In this document: positions 1 to 8,641 of the stretch, one piece after another
How positions within the stretch are numbered: the first letter of the stretch is position 1
How the letters are laid out: each line of letters opens with the position of its first letter
The notes under the pieces: generated by a model
The model's database searches: none
Told to the model about the DNA's origin: nothing
Seen by the model: only the letters and a program-made list of their open reading frames with translations
Translations under genes and position numbers: made by a program
Source of the DNA: DATENM01 sp045807725
GTDB lineage: Bacteria; Acidobacteriota; Blastocatellia; UBA7656
Assembly: GCA_045807725.1 (NCBI GenBank)
Contig: JBJMGV010000125.1
Location: 28,909-92,908, forward strand
DNA length: 64,000 nt
Direction of reading: 5' to 3'

Positions 1-139
1 CAGTCTCCGGCTCATCGTTGAAGGTCGTGCCGGCGACGCCTGCCGATTGCAGGCCGAGCCACAGCGAGACGACAAGCGCAACACGCCTTAGCGAAAGGGC
101 AATGCGCGGCCTGCTGATTTTAAATACTGTGGCGCTCAT
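1..139 (-). CDS. Exported protein, N-terminal fragment (cut by window edge)
   Basis: A reading frame opens with ATG at 139 and runs off the left edge after 46 codons, so only the start is visible. An AGGA Shine-Dalgarno lies just upstream. The first ~37 residues look like a signal peptide: basic start (KISRPRIALSLRR), hydrophobic core (VALVVSLWLGL), then small residues (SAGVAG). The mature part begins TTFNDEPET. Nothing in this fragment identifies the function. It is co-directional with hslO, about 37 bases downstream of it. Confidence 0.6.
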   Translation of the reverse strand, partial: MSATVFKISRPRIALSLRRVALVVSLWLGLQSAGVAGTTFNDEPET

Positions 140-176
140 CACTCATCCTCTTCCTTTGCGTCAAGACAACGGCGGC

Positions 177-1118
177 TCAATCCGCCGCGAGCAAGCCGGT
201 CAACTCGTCACCCGTGATCTGATAAGCTTCGTTGCAGAAATGGCAGATCAGTTCCGCGCCGTTGTCTTTGGCCAGCATGTCTTCGACCTCTTCGCGTCCG
301 AGCGCCGAGATGATCTGCAAGACGCGCTCGCGTGAGCACTGGCAGTAAAAACTCGGCACGCGCCGGCTCAGCACATCCATATCCATTTCGCCGAGCGCGG
401 CCCGCAACATCTCTTCAGGCGAATAGCCCTGCCGGATCATTTCGGTTGACGGCGGCGTCTGCACAATCGTCTGCTCGACTCGCTCGATCAAGTTCTCGTC
501 GGCGCTCGGCATTAACTGGATGATGTAGCCGCCAGCCGCCGCGACGCGCAATCGATCAAGTGTGAACTCCGGCGCATCGTCGTCGTCCGAACGGTCCACA
601 GACATCAACACGCCGAGGCTCACGGCTGAAGGAATCTGTTCCGACTTGGCTAGGTAGTAAGCGATGTCTTCGCCAATCTCGCCCGACGTGATCGGCACAG
701 AGCCGCGATAGGCGTCTTTGTACAGCCCTATCTCGAACCCGGCGTCGCGCGTGACGTAGAGCGTGCCGCCGCCGACGATGGCGCGCACGTCGAACTTGCC
801 CATCGCGTTGGCAACGGTCGCGTCAGCTTCGGGATTGGTGACGTATCCGCGCACGCGCCCCTGCGGGTCAGCCTGCGCGATGATGTTGCCGATAGGGCCG
901 TCGCCATGAAATTGCACGGTGATCTTTTCAAGGTCTTTCAAGCCTGCGCCCAGCAGCAAACCGCCGGTCAGCGTGCGACCCAGAGCGACCGATGCCGTTG
1001 GAAACGTCCGATGGCGTCGGCAGGCTTCGCCTACCAGTGTCGTCGTCACCGCTGCCATACAACGCAACTGGCCGTCGGCGGCGATGGCATGAATCAACTC
1101 GTCTGAATGTGATCCCAT
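177..1118 (-). CDS. hslO: Hsp33 redox-regulated chaperonin
   Basis: Cytoplasmic holdase chaperone of the Hsp33 family, activated by oxidation and release of zinc. The N-terminal part (AADGQLR, then GRTLTGGLLLGA and the VQFHGDGPIGNI stretch) is the substrate-binding core. The zinc-binding redox switch is intact near the C terminus: CQC followed about 30 residues later by CHFC. Length (313 aa) is normal for the family. The frame can extend to a TTG at 1139, but the ATG at 1118 follows AGAGGGA and fits the usual family N terminus, so I chose it. The next gene upstream on the same strand is mogA/moaB-like, 117 bases away. Confidence 0.93.
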   Translation of the reverse strand: MGSHSDELIHAIAADGQLRCMAAVTTTLVGEACRRHRTFPTASVALGRTLTGGLLLGAGLKDLEKITVQFHGDGPIGNIIAQADPQGRVRGYVTNPEADATVANAMGKFDVRAIVGGGTLYVTRDAGFEIGLYKDAYRGSVPITSGEIGEDIAYYLAKSEQIPSAVSLGVLMSVDRSDDDDAPEFTLDRLRVAAAGGYIIQLMPSADENLIERVEQTIVQTPPSTEMIRQGYSPEEMLRAALGEMDMDVLSRRVPSFYCQCSRERVLQIISALGREEVEDMLAKDNGAELICHFCNEAYQITGDELTGLLAAD

Positions 1119-1235
1119 TCCCTCTTGTTCTCCATTCAATAGTTCGCAATCAAATTTGAATAAATGAACGGCGCGTAATTGAGGCCGCGCCGTGTGCTGC
1201 TCGTTGCTTCAACCGATAATTTATTCGTTGCCGCG

Positions 1236-1736
1236 TCAGCTCGCGCACTTGCGCGACTGCTCGGTGATCAAGCCGATGGCGTGCGGGAGCGCGCTGCGGA
1301 TGGCCGTGAAGTTTTGCGTCGCGCCGCGTGTGCTGCCGGGCAGGTTGACGATCAGCGTGCGCCCGCGAATGCCGCACACGGCGCGCGACAGCGGCGCGAG
1401 CGGCGTCGCGTCGAGGCTGCGCAAACGCATCAACTCGGCCAGCCCCGGCGCTTCTTTATCGATCACATCGCGGGTCGCTTCGGGAGTGTTGTCGCGCGGC
1501 GCAAAGCCCGTCCCGCCGGTCGTGCAGATCAAGTTGATCTCGCCAATGTCGGCATAGTGACGCAGCCGCGCCGCGATTGCCTCGCGGTCGTCGGCAAGAA
1601 TCTCGGTAGCGGCAACACGCGCGCCGAGCTTTTCGAGTTCGGCGACGACCGCCGGGCCTGACCTGTCTTCGCGCTCACCTTTCGTCGCCGAATCGCTGAT
1701 CGTCAGCACGGCAGCGATGATCTCCACTTTCGCCAT
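1236..1736 (-). CDS. Molybdenum cofactor biosynthesis protein, MogA/MoaB family
   Basis: Small protein (166 aa) of the MogA/MoaB (MoCF-binding) fold, which adenylylates molybdopterin before metal insertion. Visible hallmarks are ICTTGGTGFAPRD (the TTGGTG nucleotide-binding loop), EAPGLAELMR, and IVNLPGSTRGA near the C terminus. The frame continues upstream to a TTG at 1766, but ATG at 1736 has AGGAGC at good spacing and is the better start. MogA and MoaB are hard to tell apart by eye, so no symbol is given. No other Moco genes are visible nearby. Confidence 0.88.
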   Translation of the reverse strand: MAKVEIIAAVLTISDSATKGEREDRSGPAVVAELEKLGARVAATEILADDREAIAARLRHYADIGEINLICTTGGTGFAPRDNTPEATRDVIDKEAPGLAELMRLRSLDATPLAPLSRAVCGIRGRTLIVNLPGSTRGATQNFTAIRSALPHAIGLITEQSRKCAS

Positions 1737-1789
1737 CCACTTGCTCCTGATTATTTTCCGACTCAATACGCAGATTGATATTATAGCCG

Positions 1790-2392
1790 CTATTCGGTGG
1801 AGAGGTGAACGACAGCCTGTGGCGTGTAGATCGATCCCGAAGGGTGGAGGTCGCTGCGCATCACGATGACTTCCGATGCCGCAAACGTTTCTGCCGCGAA
1901 ACCCATGGCCATCAACTCTTCAACCGTCGCTTTCGCTTTGAACGGATCACGAACGCGCGCCATCGTCAGGTGCGGCGAGAACCGCTTCGCCTCGCGCGCA
2001 AATCCTTCACGTTCGAGCGCCGCCTCGATGTTTGAATGTAACTTTCTTAACTCATCGGGCATCGGGTTGAGACCGACCCACAACACGCGCGGGCTTCTCG
2101 CGGAAGGGAAGCCGCCTGCGCCTGCGACCGTGATCTCGAAAGGCGGGATGCCTTGACAGGCGCGCTCGACGGCTTGCCGCACGTCATCAATTCGTGACGC
2201 CGCCACGTCGCCGAGGAACTTAATCGTCAGGTGAATATTGGCGGGCTTAACCCAACTGATCGGCACGTCGTTGCGACGCAGCCGGCGCTGCAACGCCTCG
2301 ATGCGGGCGCGGATTGGCGCGGGTACTTCGATGCAGACGAAGGTGCGGATGCCGCCGCTCGTTTCTTTGGTCGCGCGGTTCGTTCGGCTCAT
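1790..2392 (-). CDS. thpR: RNA 2',3'-cyclic phosphodiesterase (LigT/ThpR family)
   Basis: A 2H phosphoesterase of 200 aa that opens 2',3'-cyclic phosphates on RNA ends. Both catalytic HxT motifs are visible: HLTIKFLGD in the first half and HLTMARV in the second. The N-terminal FVCIEVP is typical of the LigT fold. Its ATG overlaps the TAA stop of ppk by one base (TAATG), so the two genes are probably translationally coupled. Confidence 0.9.
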   Translation of the reverse strand: MSRTNRATKETSGGIRTFVCIEVPAPIRARIEALQRRLRRNDVPISWVKPANIHLTIKFLGDVAASRIDDVRQAVERACQGIPPFEITVAGAGGFPSARSPRVLWVGLNPMPDELRKLHSNIEAALEREGFAREAKRFSPHLTMARVRDPFKAKATVEELMAMGFAAETFAASEVIVMRSDLHPSGSIYTPQAVVHLSTE

Positions 2393-4539
2393 TATCCGTC
2401 GTGAATCGTGCTGTAATGCTCCATAAAATGGGCCTGCGAGTTGATGCGCTCGTTGCCTTCGGGACAGGGGACGCGCTGATACGTGCCGTTCAACAGCAGC
2501 CGCCGCGCCTTGATGTTGTCGCGCAGGCAGACATCGAGCACTTCATCTTTCAAGTGGCGCTTCAATCGCGGGTCATCAATCGGCACGAGGATTTCAACTC
2601 GGCGGTCGAGGTTGCGTTGCATCCAGTCGGCGCTGCCGATGTAGATGTCTTCGCTGCCGCCGTTCTCAAAGTAGATGATGCGGCTGTGTTCGAGAAAGCG
2701 GCCAACGATGCTGATTACGTCGATCTTGTCCGACAACCCCGGCACGCCCGGCCTCAACGAACAGACGCCGCGCACCAGTAGATCAATCGGCACACCGGCC
2801 TGTGATGCTTCATACAATTTGCGTATGACCTTGGTGTCGGTGAGGCTGTTGATCTTGGCGATGATGCGCGCCGGTCGTCCGGCCTTCTCGTGCTCGATCT
2901 CGCGGTCGATCAGCGCGTTGACCCGCTCGCGCATATTGACTGGCGCAACTATCAGCCGGCGGTAGGCGGTCTGCCGCGAATAGCCAGTCAAAAAGTTGAA
3001 CAGGTCGGTCGCGTCCGCGCCGATCTGATCGTTAGCCGTGAACAGTCCGAGGTCCGTGTAGATGCGCGCCGTCGTCGCGTTGTAATTGCCTGTGCCGATG
3101 TGAACGTAGCGATGCAGGGCGTCGGCTTCGCGCCGCACGACGAGCGCCAGCTTGCAATGCGTCTTCAGGCCGAGCAAGCCGTAGACGACGTGCACGCCCG
3201 CCTTCTCAAGCCGCCGCGCCCAGCCGATGTTGCTCTCTTCATCGAAGCGCGCTTTCAACTCGACCAGCACGGCCACCTGCTTGCCGCGCTCGCTGGCTTC
3301 CATCAGGGCGCGCACGATGGGCGAATCCTGTCCCGTGCGATAGAGCGTCATCTTGATGGCCAGCACGTCCGGGTCATATGCCGCGCTGTTGATGAAGTCA
3401 ACTACTGACGTAAACGAGTTGTACGGATGATGGACGAGAACGTCCTGTCGCTTGATGATCTCAAAGATGGATTCGTTCGACCGCATCGCCAAGGGGATCG
3501 AAGCGACGAACGGCTTATCTTTCAATTCAGGCCGGTCGAGCTTGTAGAGCGCCATCAGGTCAGGCACGTTCAACGGGCCATCGATGGCGTAAACGTCATC
3601 GCTCGTCAGGTCGAGCGAATTAGTAAGGTAAGCCACCATATCGGGCGGCATCGTGGCGGCGACTTCCAGGCGCACGATGCTACCGAAACGCCGCCGCCGG
3701 CGCAGTTCTTGTTCCAGCACGCGCAGCAAGTCGTTAGCTTCGTCTTCGCGGATTTCGATGTCGGCGTCGCGGGTGACGCGGAAGGCGTGGAACTCGCCAA
3801 TCTTCATACCGGGAAAGAGGCTGTTGATGTTGGCGGCGATCACCTCTTCGAGCAGCGTGAACTCGGTTCCCGAATCGCCGACGGGGACCAGTCGCGGCAC
3901 GATGGGCGGGACTTTGACACGAGCGAATCGCGGCCCGCTCATCGGAACCGAATCGTCCATGCCATCCGACGGCTCAATCATCACGCCGAGGTTCAAGCTC
4001 AAGTTCGAGATGTAAGGGAACGGATGACTGGGGTCAACCGCCTGCGGCGTCAGCACCGGAAAGACGTTCTGCACGAAGTAATCGTTGATTGCGCGGCGCT
4101 CGCGGTCCGACAGCGCGCGGTAAGGCGTGATGGTGATGCCTTGCGCGGCAAGCTCCGGCAGAATGTCTTCTTTCAAGCAGCGCATCTGATCGGCGAGCAT
4201 CGGGTGCAGGCGGTCGGCGATGACCTTCAACTGTGCCGTCGGCGTCAGGCCGTCGAATGATAACTCAGTGATGCCTTCCTCGATCTGCTGCTTCAACCCG
4301 GACACGCGAATCATGAAGAACTCGTCGAGGTTGGTCGAGAAGATGGCCAGGAACTTCAACCGCTCAAGCAGCGGGTGCGACTTGTCCAACGCTTCTTCGA
4401 GCACGCGGGCATTGAAGTTGACCCAGCTCAGCTCGCGGTTGAACAGGAGTTGGCGGTTGAGAAAGAGCGTCGGCGGCAGCGCCACCTTGGCGACCTCCTC
4501 GGCCTGGTTTTTTTCTTTACGCTTGGCGGAATCTGCCAT
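2392..4539 (-). CDS. ppk1: Polyphosphate kinase 1
   Basis: Makes inorganic polyphosphate from ATP gamma-phosphate. The 715-aa protein has the complete PPK1 architecture: N-terminal NRELSWVNFNARVLEEA, a middle domain, and two phospholipase D-like catalytic domains. The autophosphorylated histidine region is RYVHIGTGNYN, the second active-site histidine is in HSRIIYFENGG, and DPSHPFPYISNLSLN is intact. Start ATG at 4539 has GGAG upstream. It begins three bases after the VOC gene stop and overlaps thpR, so VOC-ppk1-thpR probably form one transcript. Confidence 0.96.
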   Translation of the reverse strand: MADSAKRKEKNQAEEVAKVALPPTLFLNRQLLFNRELSWVNFNARVLEEALDKSHPLLERLKFLAIFSTNLDEFFMIRVSGLKQQIEEGITELSFDGLTPTAQLKVIADRLHPMLADQMRCLKEDILPELAAQGITITPYRALSDRERRAINDYFVQNVFPVLTPQAVDPSHPFPYISNLSLNLGVMIEPSDGMDDSVPMSGPRFARVKVPPIVPRLVPVGDSGTEFTLLEEVIAANINSLFPGMKIGEFHAFRVTRDADIEIREDEANDLLRVLEQELRRRRRFGSIVRLEVAATMPPDMVAYLTNSLDLTSDDVYAIDGPLNVPDLMALYKLDRPELKDKPFVASIPLAMRSNESIFEIIKRQDVLVHHPYNSFTSVVDFINSAAYDPDVLAIKMTLYRTGQDSPIVRALMEASERGKQVAVLVELKARFDEESNIGWARRLEKAGVHVVYGLLGLKTHCKLALVVRREADALHRYVHIGTGNYNATTARIYTDLGLFTANDQIGADATDLFNFLTGYSRQTAYRRLIVAPVNMRERVNALIDREIEHEKAGRPARIIAKINSLTDTKVIRKLYEASQAGVPIDLLVRGVCSLRPGVPGLSDKIDVISIVGRFLEHSRIIYFENGGSEDIYIGSADWMQRNLDRRVEILVPIDDPRLKRHLKDEVLDVCLRDNIKARRLLLNGTYQRVPCPEGNERINSQAHFMEHYSTIHDG

Positions 4540-4542
4540 ATG

Positions 4543-4917
4543 TCAACTCTCCGAAGCGGCTTCCGTGATCTCTATGCGATTGCCGCCGGGGTCGCGCAGG
4601 AAGAAGCGGCGCACACCCTCGATGGGTCGCTCGTCGGCAAGAATCTCTATGCCCGCGTCGCGGCAGTGTCGTTCAGCCCCGGCGACATCGCGCACCTGAT
4701 AGCAGACGTGGCGGCGGCTCAAGGGCTGCGCGTCTTCGATGGATAGATGCAACTGCGCCGCGCCGAGTTGATACCACGCGCCGCGCGAGCGCGACTGGTC
4801 GGGCTTGGCGATCTCTTCAAGGCCGAGCACGTGCCGATAGAAATATTTTGCCGCCGCTTCGGCTTCACCGGGCACGGTGATATTGACGTGATGCAACGCA
4901 ACCCCTTCGAGCGGCAT
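4543..4917 (-). CDS. VOC/glyoxalase-fold protein
   Basis: A single 124-aa protein of the vicinal oxygen chelate superfamily (glyoxalase I/bleomycin resistance/dioxygenase fold). Two beta-alpha-beta-beta-beta modules are visible: LHHVNITVPGEAEAAAKYFY at the start and RHVCYQVRDVAGAERH in the second half, closing with FFLRDPGGNRIEITE, the usual C-terminal glutamate ligand strand. His and Glu residues could bind a metal, but the substrate cannot be deduced. First gene of the likely VOC-ppk1-thpR transcript. Confidence 0.85.
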   Translation of the reverse strand: MPLEGVALHHVNITVPGEAEAAAKYFYRHVLGLEEIAKPDQSRSRGAWYQLGAAQLHLSIEDAQPLSRRHVCYQVRDVAGAERHCRDAGIEILADERPIEGVRRFFLRDPGGNRIEITEAASES

Positions 4918-5333
4918 AAATCCTCCTCAACGATGCGGTACTCGGTTGCATCAGTATAGCAAGCCCGACAAGCATTGCTCTAGTTCTTTGCTCACGAATG
5001 ATGAGAAGGAGGATGACGCAAACGCTGCCGACCTGCTGGAAATCGCCGCGTCGCGGCGGTTGAATTTAGGCAGGCATTTCAATGCCTGCATGCGATGCCG
5101 CACAACACCGCGTCGCGTCAGCGACGCTTGAATCATCGGGCATTCAAGCGTCGCTGACGCCGGAGCCTGCTTGCCGGATTCATTCCCGGCTTTGAAAAGC
5201 CGGGCTAAACTCACCTGCCGCTAACGCGGCAAACCGCTTACTCAATCCGCATAGACTCACCTGCCGCTAACGCGGCAAACTGCTTGCTCAACCCGCATAG
5301 ACTCATCTGCCGCTAACGCGGCAAATCGCTTGC
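4918..5333. repeat. Gene-free repeat cluster between VOC gene and class V aminotransferase
   Basis: This 416-base gap holds only short palindromes and repeats. From about 5035 to 5210 there is a chain of small hairpins (around GCGTCGCTGACGC, GGCATTTCAATGCC and CCCGGCTTTGAAAAGCCGGG), followed by a 46-bp tandem repeat annotated separately. The hairpin chain reappears in the opposite orientation near 23430-23610. An 87-codon frame on the minus strand (4951-5214) is just a translation of this repeat and I do not treat it as a gene. Confidence 0.75.
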
Positions 5334-5346
5334 TCAATCCGCATAG
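5209..5346. repeat. 46-bp tandem repeat, 3 copies, overlapping a gene end
   Basis: Three adjacent 46-bp copies (5209-5254, 5255-5300, 5301-5346) differ by a few substitutions. Each contains the hairpin TGCCGCTAACGCGGCA and ends CTCAATCCGCATAG or a close variant. In the third copy, that last part is the 3' end of the aminotransferase coding sequence, including its TGA stop. The array therefore looks like outward duplication of the gene end plus its downstream hairpin. Confidence 0.85.
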
Positions 5347-6536
5347 ATGCCCTCGGCGGCCTCGACGCCGGACGGATAATCGTAGCCTTCCGCCGCCAGC
5401 GAGCGATGCAAGGCGTCGAGCGCCAGCCGCACGTTATCGCGCGTGCTGCCCGATCCCATCAACCCGATGCGCCATATCTTGCCTTTCAATGGCCCAAGCC
5501 CGCCGCCGATCTCGATATTGTCATCGTTCAACAGTCGCGTGCGAATGCGCGCATCATCCACCCCATCAGGCACGCGCACGGCATTCAAGCTCCAGAGCCG
5601 GTTGGCCGGCGCGACATTCATCTGAAGGCCCATCGCTTCAATGCCGACGACCAGCGCGCGGTGATTGCGCTCGTGCCGCGCCCAGCGCGCTTCCAGTCCT
5701 TCTTCGTAAACAATGCGCAGGGCTTCGCGCAGCGCGTAGTTCATCGAGATCGGCGCGGTGTGATGGTACGTGCGCTCGCCGCCCCAGTACTTCTCGACCA
5801 TCGACATATCGAGATACCAGCTCTGCACTTTCGTCTGACGATTGCGAATGACTTCAAGGGCGCGCTCCGAGAACGTCACCGGCGCGAGTCCCGGCAGCGC
5901 TCCCAGGCATTTCTGTGTGCCCGAATAACAAACGTCTATGCCATTACGGTCAACGCCAACCGGATGACCGCCGAGCGAAGTCACCGCATCGACGATCAAC
6001 AACGCGCCGTGCTCGCGCGCCATCTCGCTCAAGCCTTCGAGGTCTTGCCGCACGCCCGTCGAAGTTTCGGCGTGAACGATGGCGACGGCCTTCGGCTTCG
6101 CGCCCGAAGCCAGCGCGCTGCGAATCTGTTCGGGATCAATGGCCGTGCCCCACTCGGCGCGCACGGCGACCGCGCGCCCGCCGGCGCGACCGACGATGTC
6201 GAGCATACGCTCGCCGAAGACGCCGTGAATGCAGACGACGACTTCATCACCGGGTTCGATAACATTGACGAGCGCCGCTTCCATACCGGCGCTACCTGTC
6301 GCCGACACCGGAACCGTGACGCGGTTTGTAGTCTCGAATACATATCGCAGCAGCTCTTGAATGTCGTCCATACAACGCAGGAAGAGCGGGTCGAGGTGGC
6401 CGAGCAGCGGCGCGGCCATCGCTTGCAGGATGCGGTCTTCGACGGGGCTTGGGCCAGGCCCCAGCAGCACGCGGCGCGGCGGGTTGAATGGTTCATAGGT
6501 TTTGCGTTCGGGGGCCGTCTGTCTTTCACTGGTCAT
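5334..6536 (-). CDS. Class V PLP aminotransferase (alanine-glyoxylate / serine-pyruvate type)
   Basis: A 400-aa fold-type I aminotransferase related to alanine-glyoxylate and serine-glyoxylate aminotransferases. Hallmarks: LLGPGPSPVEDRILQAM at the N terminus, GSAGMEAALVN (cofactor phosphate binding), IVDAVTSLGGHP with the PLP aspartate, and CYSGTQKCLGALPGLAPV with the Schiff-base lysine. The C terminus has WRIGLMGSGSTRDNV, typical of the family. ATG at 6536 follows GGAAAGGAC. The start overlaps the protease gene end by 11 bases, so they are cotranscribed. Exact substrates are not certain. Confidence 0.9.
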   Translation of the reverse strand: MTSERQTAPERKTYEPFNPPRRVLLGPGPSPVEDRILQAMAAPLLGHLDPLFLRCMDDIQELLRYVFETTNRVTVPVSATGSAGMEAALVNVIEPGDEVVVCIHGVFGERMLDIVGRAGGRAVAVRAEWGTAIDPEQIRSALASGAKPKAVAIVHAETSTGVRQDLEGLSEMAREHGALLIVDAVTSLGGHPVGVDRNGIDVCYSGTQKCLGALPGLAPVTFSERALEVIRNRQTKVQSWYLDMSMVEKYWGGERTYHHTAPISMNYALREALRIVYEEGLEARWARHERNHRALVVGIEAMGLQMNVAPANRLWSLNAVRVPDGVDDARIRTRLLNDDNIEIGGGLGPLKGKIWRIGLMGSGSTRDNVRLALDALHRSLAAEGYDYPSGVEAAEGIYAD

Positions 6537-7752
6537 AATGAGTCCTTTCCTTCAGCGCATTGCGCGCGCTGAGATTTGCCGGGTTGCGTATCAATTCAAG
6601 TGCGGCGTTGATAGGCGTGACCAGCGCGATGTCTTGCGCGCTGGTGAAGTTCGCCGTCAGTATGCCGATGACTTCGCCTTTGCGGTTGAACACAGGCCCG
6701 CCGCTGTTGCCATGATAAGCCCGCAGGTTGAGTTGAATGAAGTCCTGGCCGACGCGGCTGACGACGCCCGTCGAAAGCGATGGCTCGACCTGTTCGTCGT
6801 GCGTCTGCTGCAACAGGTCGAGGCCGAACGGGTAGCCGATCACCGCCACGTCTTCGCCGGGACTGACGCGGCTCAAGTCCGGCTCGATGCCGCGCACGAA
6901 GCGCATTGGCGCGGGCTTCATTCGCAGGATGGCGACATCGGCTTCGTCGGCGTCTTTGCCGAGGCGGTAGACTTCGGCGGGCACGGCGTCTTCGCGGCGC
7001 TGGCCGGGCTGGATGATTTCGAGCTTAGTGATGCGGCCCGTCCAAGCCTGCGGCGGCTTGTTGTATTCCCAGTCGCGGATCAGGTGGCGGTTGGTGACGA
7101 CCAGACCGCCCGCCGAGATGACGAAGCCTGAGCCTGTGCGCGCGTCGATGCGTCGCACGTCGCCGCTTTCATCCACCAACTCGAACTCGGCGCGGATGAG
7201 GACGACTGCCGGGCGGTTCTGTTCGGCGACTTCCGCGAACGACACCTCTTCGCCCGCAGAAGCTCCGCGCAGCCGCGTTGACAAGACCACGCCGCCGGCT
7301 GCGCCCATCAACATCGCAAACACAATCGCGGCGATCAACAAGCCGTTGCGGCGCGGCGTGGGTTGCGGCAAACGCTCGGTCGAGCGGCGCGGCGACTTGC
7401 GAGCATCCGCCGCAGCGGTCTGCGCCGCAATCGCACGCTCGCTCTCGTCGAGTTCAATAGCGAAGCGCAGCAGCGGCCCGCCCGCGCCGAACTCGATCAT
7501 ATCGTCGTGACTCAACTCGCTGGTGATGACGCGGCGGCCATTAATCATCGTGCCGTTGGTCGAGCCGAGATCGTGCAGCAAGAAGCCGTCGCCGCGACGG
7601 ATGATTTCGGCGTGATGTGACGAGACGCGGCGCTGGCCGTCGCCAAACGTGAGGCTGTTGTCGGGCGCGCGGCCAATCGTTATGCGCTCTTTGTCAAACC
7701 GCTCGCGCTTGCCCTTGTCGCTTCCAAGCAGATGAGTGAGGACGGCTTGCAT
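6526..7752 (-). CDS. FHA domain - transmembrane - HtrA-like serine protease
   Basis: Fusion protein of about 408 aa. Residues ~24-100 form an FHA phosphothreonine-binding domain (ITIGRAPDNSL, SSHHAEI, DLGSTNGT). A basic, proline-rich linker leads to one membrane segment (~135-158, LLIAAIVFAMLMGAAGGVVL). The C-terminal half is a trypsin-like protease with a full triad: His in VVTNRHLI, Asp in DEADVAIL, Ser in GNSGGPVF. No PDZ domain follows, unlike classical HtrA. The FHA part should face the cytoplasm and the protease the periplasm. A TTG at 7758 is possible, but ATG at 7752 is preferred. Confidence 0.9.
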   Translation of the reverse strand: MQAVLTHLLGSDKGKRERFDKERITIGRAPDNSLTFGDGQRRVSSHHAEIIRRGDGFLLHDLGSTNGTMINGRRVITSELSHDDMIEFGAGGPLLRFAIELDESERAIAAQTAAADARKSPRRSTERLPQPTPRRNGLLIAAIVFAMLMGAAGGVVLSTRLRGASAGEEVSFAEVAEQNRPAVVLIRAEFELVDESGDVRRIDARTGSGFVISAGGLVVTNRHLIRDWEYNKPPQAWTGRITKLEIIQPGQRREDAVPAEVYRLGKDADEADVAILRMKPAPMRFVRGIEPDLSRVSPGEDVAVIGYPFGLDLLQQTHDEQVEPSLSTGVVSRVGQDFIQLNLRAYHGNSGGPVFNRKGEVIGILTANFTSAQDIALVTPINAALELIRNPANLSARNALKERTHYDQ

Positions 7753-7824
7753 CGGCAAATATCCAACGATCCAGATCAGCGTTCAATTATATCTATCGCG
7801 GGGTGGGTGACAAGCAGGCGCGAC

Positions 7825-8619
7825 TCAAGAGGTCAGTGTAACGATCTTCTCTTCGAGCGCGGGCGGTGTGGGTTGCGCGTCGCGCTTCTGCAAGCGGATA
7901 AGGAATTCGCGGTTGCCTTCGGCTCCGAGTATCGGCGACGGCATCACATCAACCGGCGACAGTCCGATTGAAGCGGCGGCGCGCGCGACCTCTACGAGCA
8001 CGCGCCGGTGTTTGAGCGGGTCGGTGACGATGCCGCCCTTGCCCACTTCGCCACGGCCTACTTCAAACTGCGGCTTGACGAGCGCGACTACGTCCGCGCC
8101 GTCCGCGAGACACGCCGCGAGCGCCGGAAAGATTTTCGTCAGCGAGATGAACGACACGTCTATGGTCGCTGTGCCGAACAGGGCGGGGAACCGGGCGGGA
8201 GCCATCTCGCGGGCGTTCTGCCCTTCGATGACGACGACGCGCGGGTCTTGTCGAATCTTCCACGCCAGTTGATTGTGGCCAACGTCGATGGCCCAGACTC
8301 GCGCCGCGCCGTGTTGCAACAGGCAATCGGTAAAGCCGCCGGTTGATGCGCCTACGTCTATGCAGGTCTTGCCGTCAACGTTGATGTGAAACGTGGCGAG
8401 CGCGGCTTCGAGTTTCAAGCCGCCGCGACTGACGTAACGCGGCGACTCGCCTTTGATGCGAATCTCCAGCGTCGTATCAATCATCTGGCCCGGCTTGTCG
8501 GCGCGCTGTTCGGCAACTAACACCTGCCCAGCGAGAATCAACGCTTGCGCCCGCGTGCGGCTCTCGGCCAAGCCACGTTCAACGATCAACTTGTCGAGTC
8601 GTTCTTTCGGCATCATCAT
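7825..8619 (-). CDS. tlyA: TlyA-family rRNA 2'-O-methyltransferase
   Basis: 264-aa protein with an N-terminal S4 RNA-binding domain (MPKERLDKLIVERGLAESR, ALILAGQVLV) and an FtsJ-like SAM methyltransferase domain (CIDVGASTGGFTDCLL is the SAM-binding motif; DVSFISLTKIFPAL and LVKPQFEVGRGEVGKGG follow). TlyA proteins methylate cytidines in 16S/23S rRNA; older annotations call them haemolysins. The start lies within an AATGATG heptamer array, giving three consecutive ATG codons and no clear Shine-Dalgarno, so the exact start is uncertain by 1-2 codons. Confidence 0.92.
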   Translation of the reverse strand: MMMPKERLDKLIVERGLAESRTRAQALILAGQVLVAEQRADKPGQMIDTTLEIRIKGESPRYVSRGGLKLEAALATFHINVDGKTCIDVGASTGGFTDCLLQHGAARVWAIDVGHNQLAWKIRQDPRVVVIEGQNAREMAPARFPALFGTATIDVSFISLTKIFPALAACLADGADVVALVKPQFEVGRGEVGKGGIVTDPLKHRRVLVEVARAAASIGLSPVDVMPSPILGAEGNREFLIRLQKRDAQPTPPALEEKIVTLTS

Positions 8620-8641
8620 TCATCATTCATCATTTATCATT
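8614..8641. repeat. 7-bp tandem array (CATCATT) spanning a stop and a start codon
   Basis: Four consecutive heptamers, three CATCATT and one TATCATT. On the minus strand this array contains the TGA stop of the M15-like lipoprotein gene and the ATG start region of tlyA. It is the same unit length as the intergenic heptamer hairpins elsewhere in the window. Confidence 0.75.

Noticed and set aside
4951..5214. 87-codon hypothetical protein
   Set aside because: It is a translation of the dispersed hairpin chain that also occurs at 23428-23610.
5406..6572. 388-codon frame on the plus strand
   Set aside because: It is antisense to the well-supported class V aminotransferase and has no recognisable domain; a GC-rich shadow frame.
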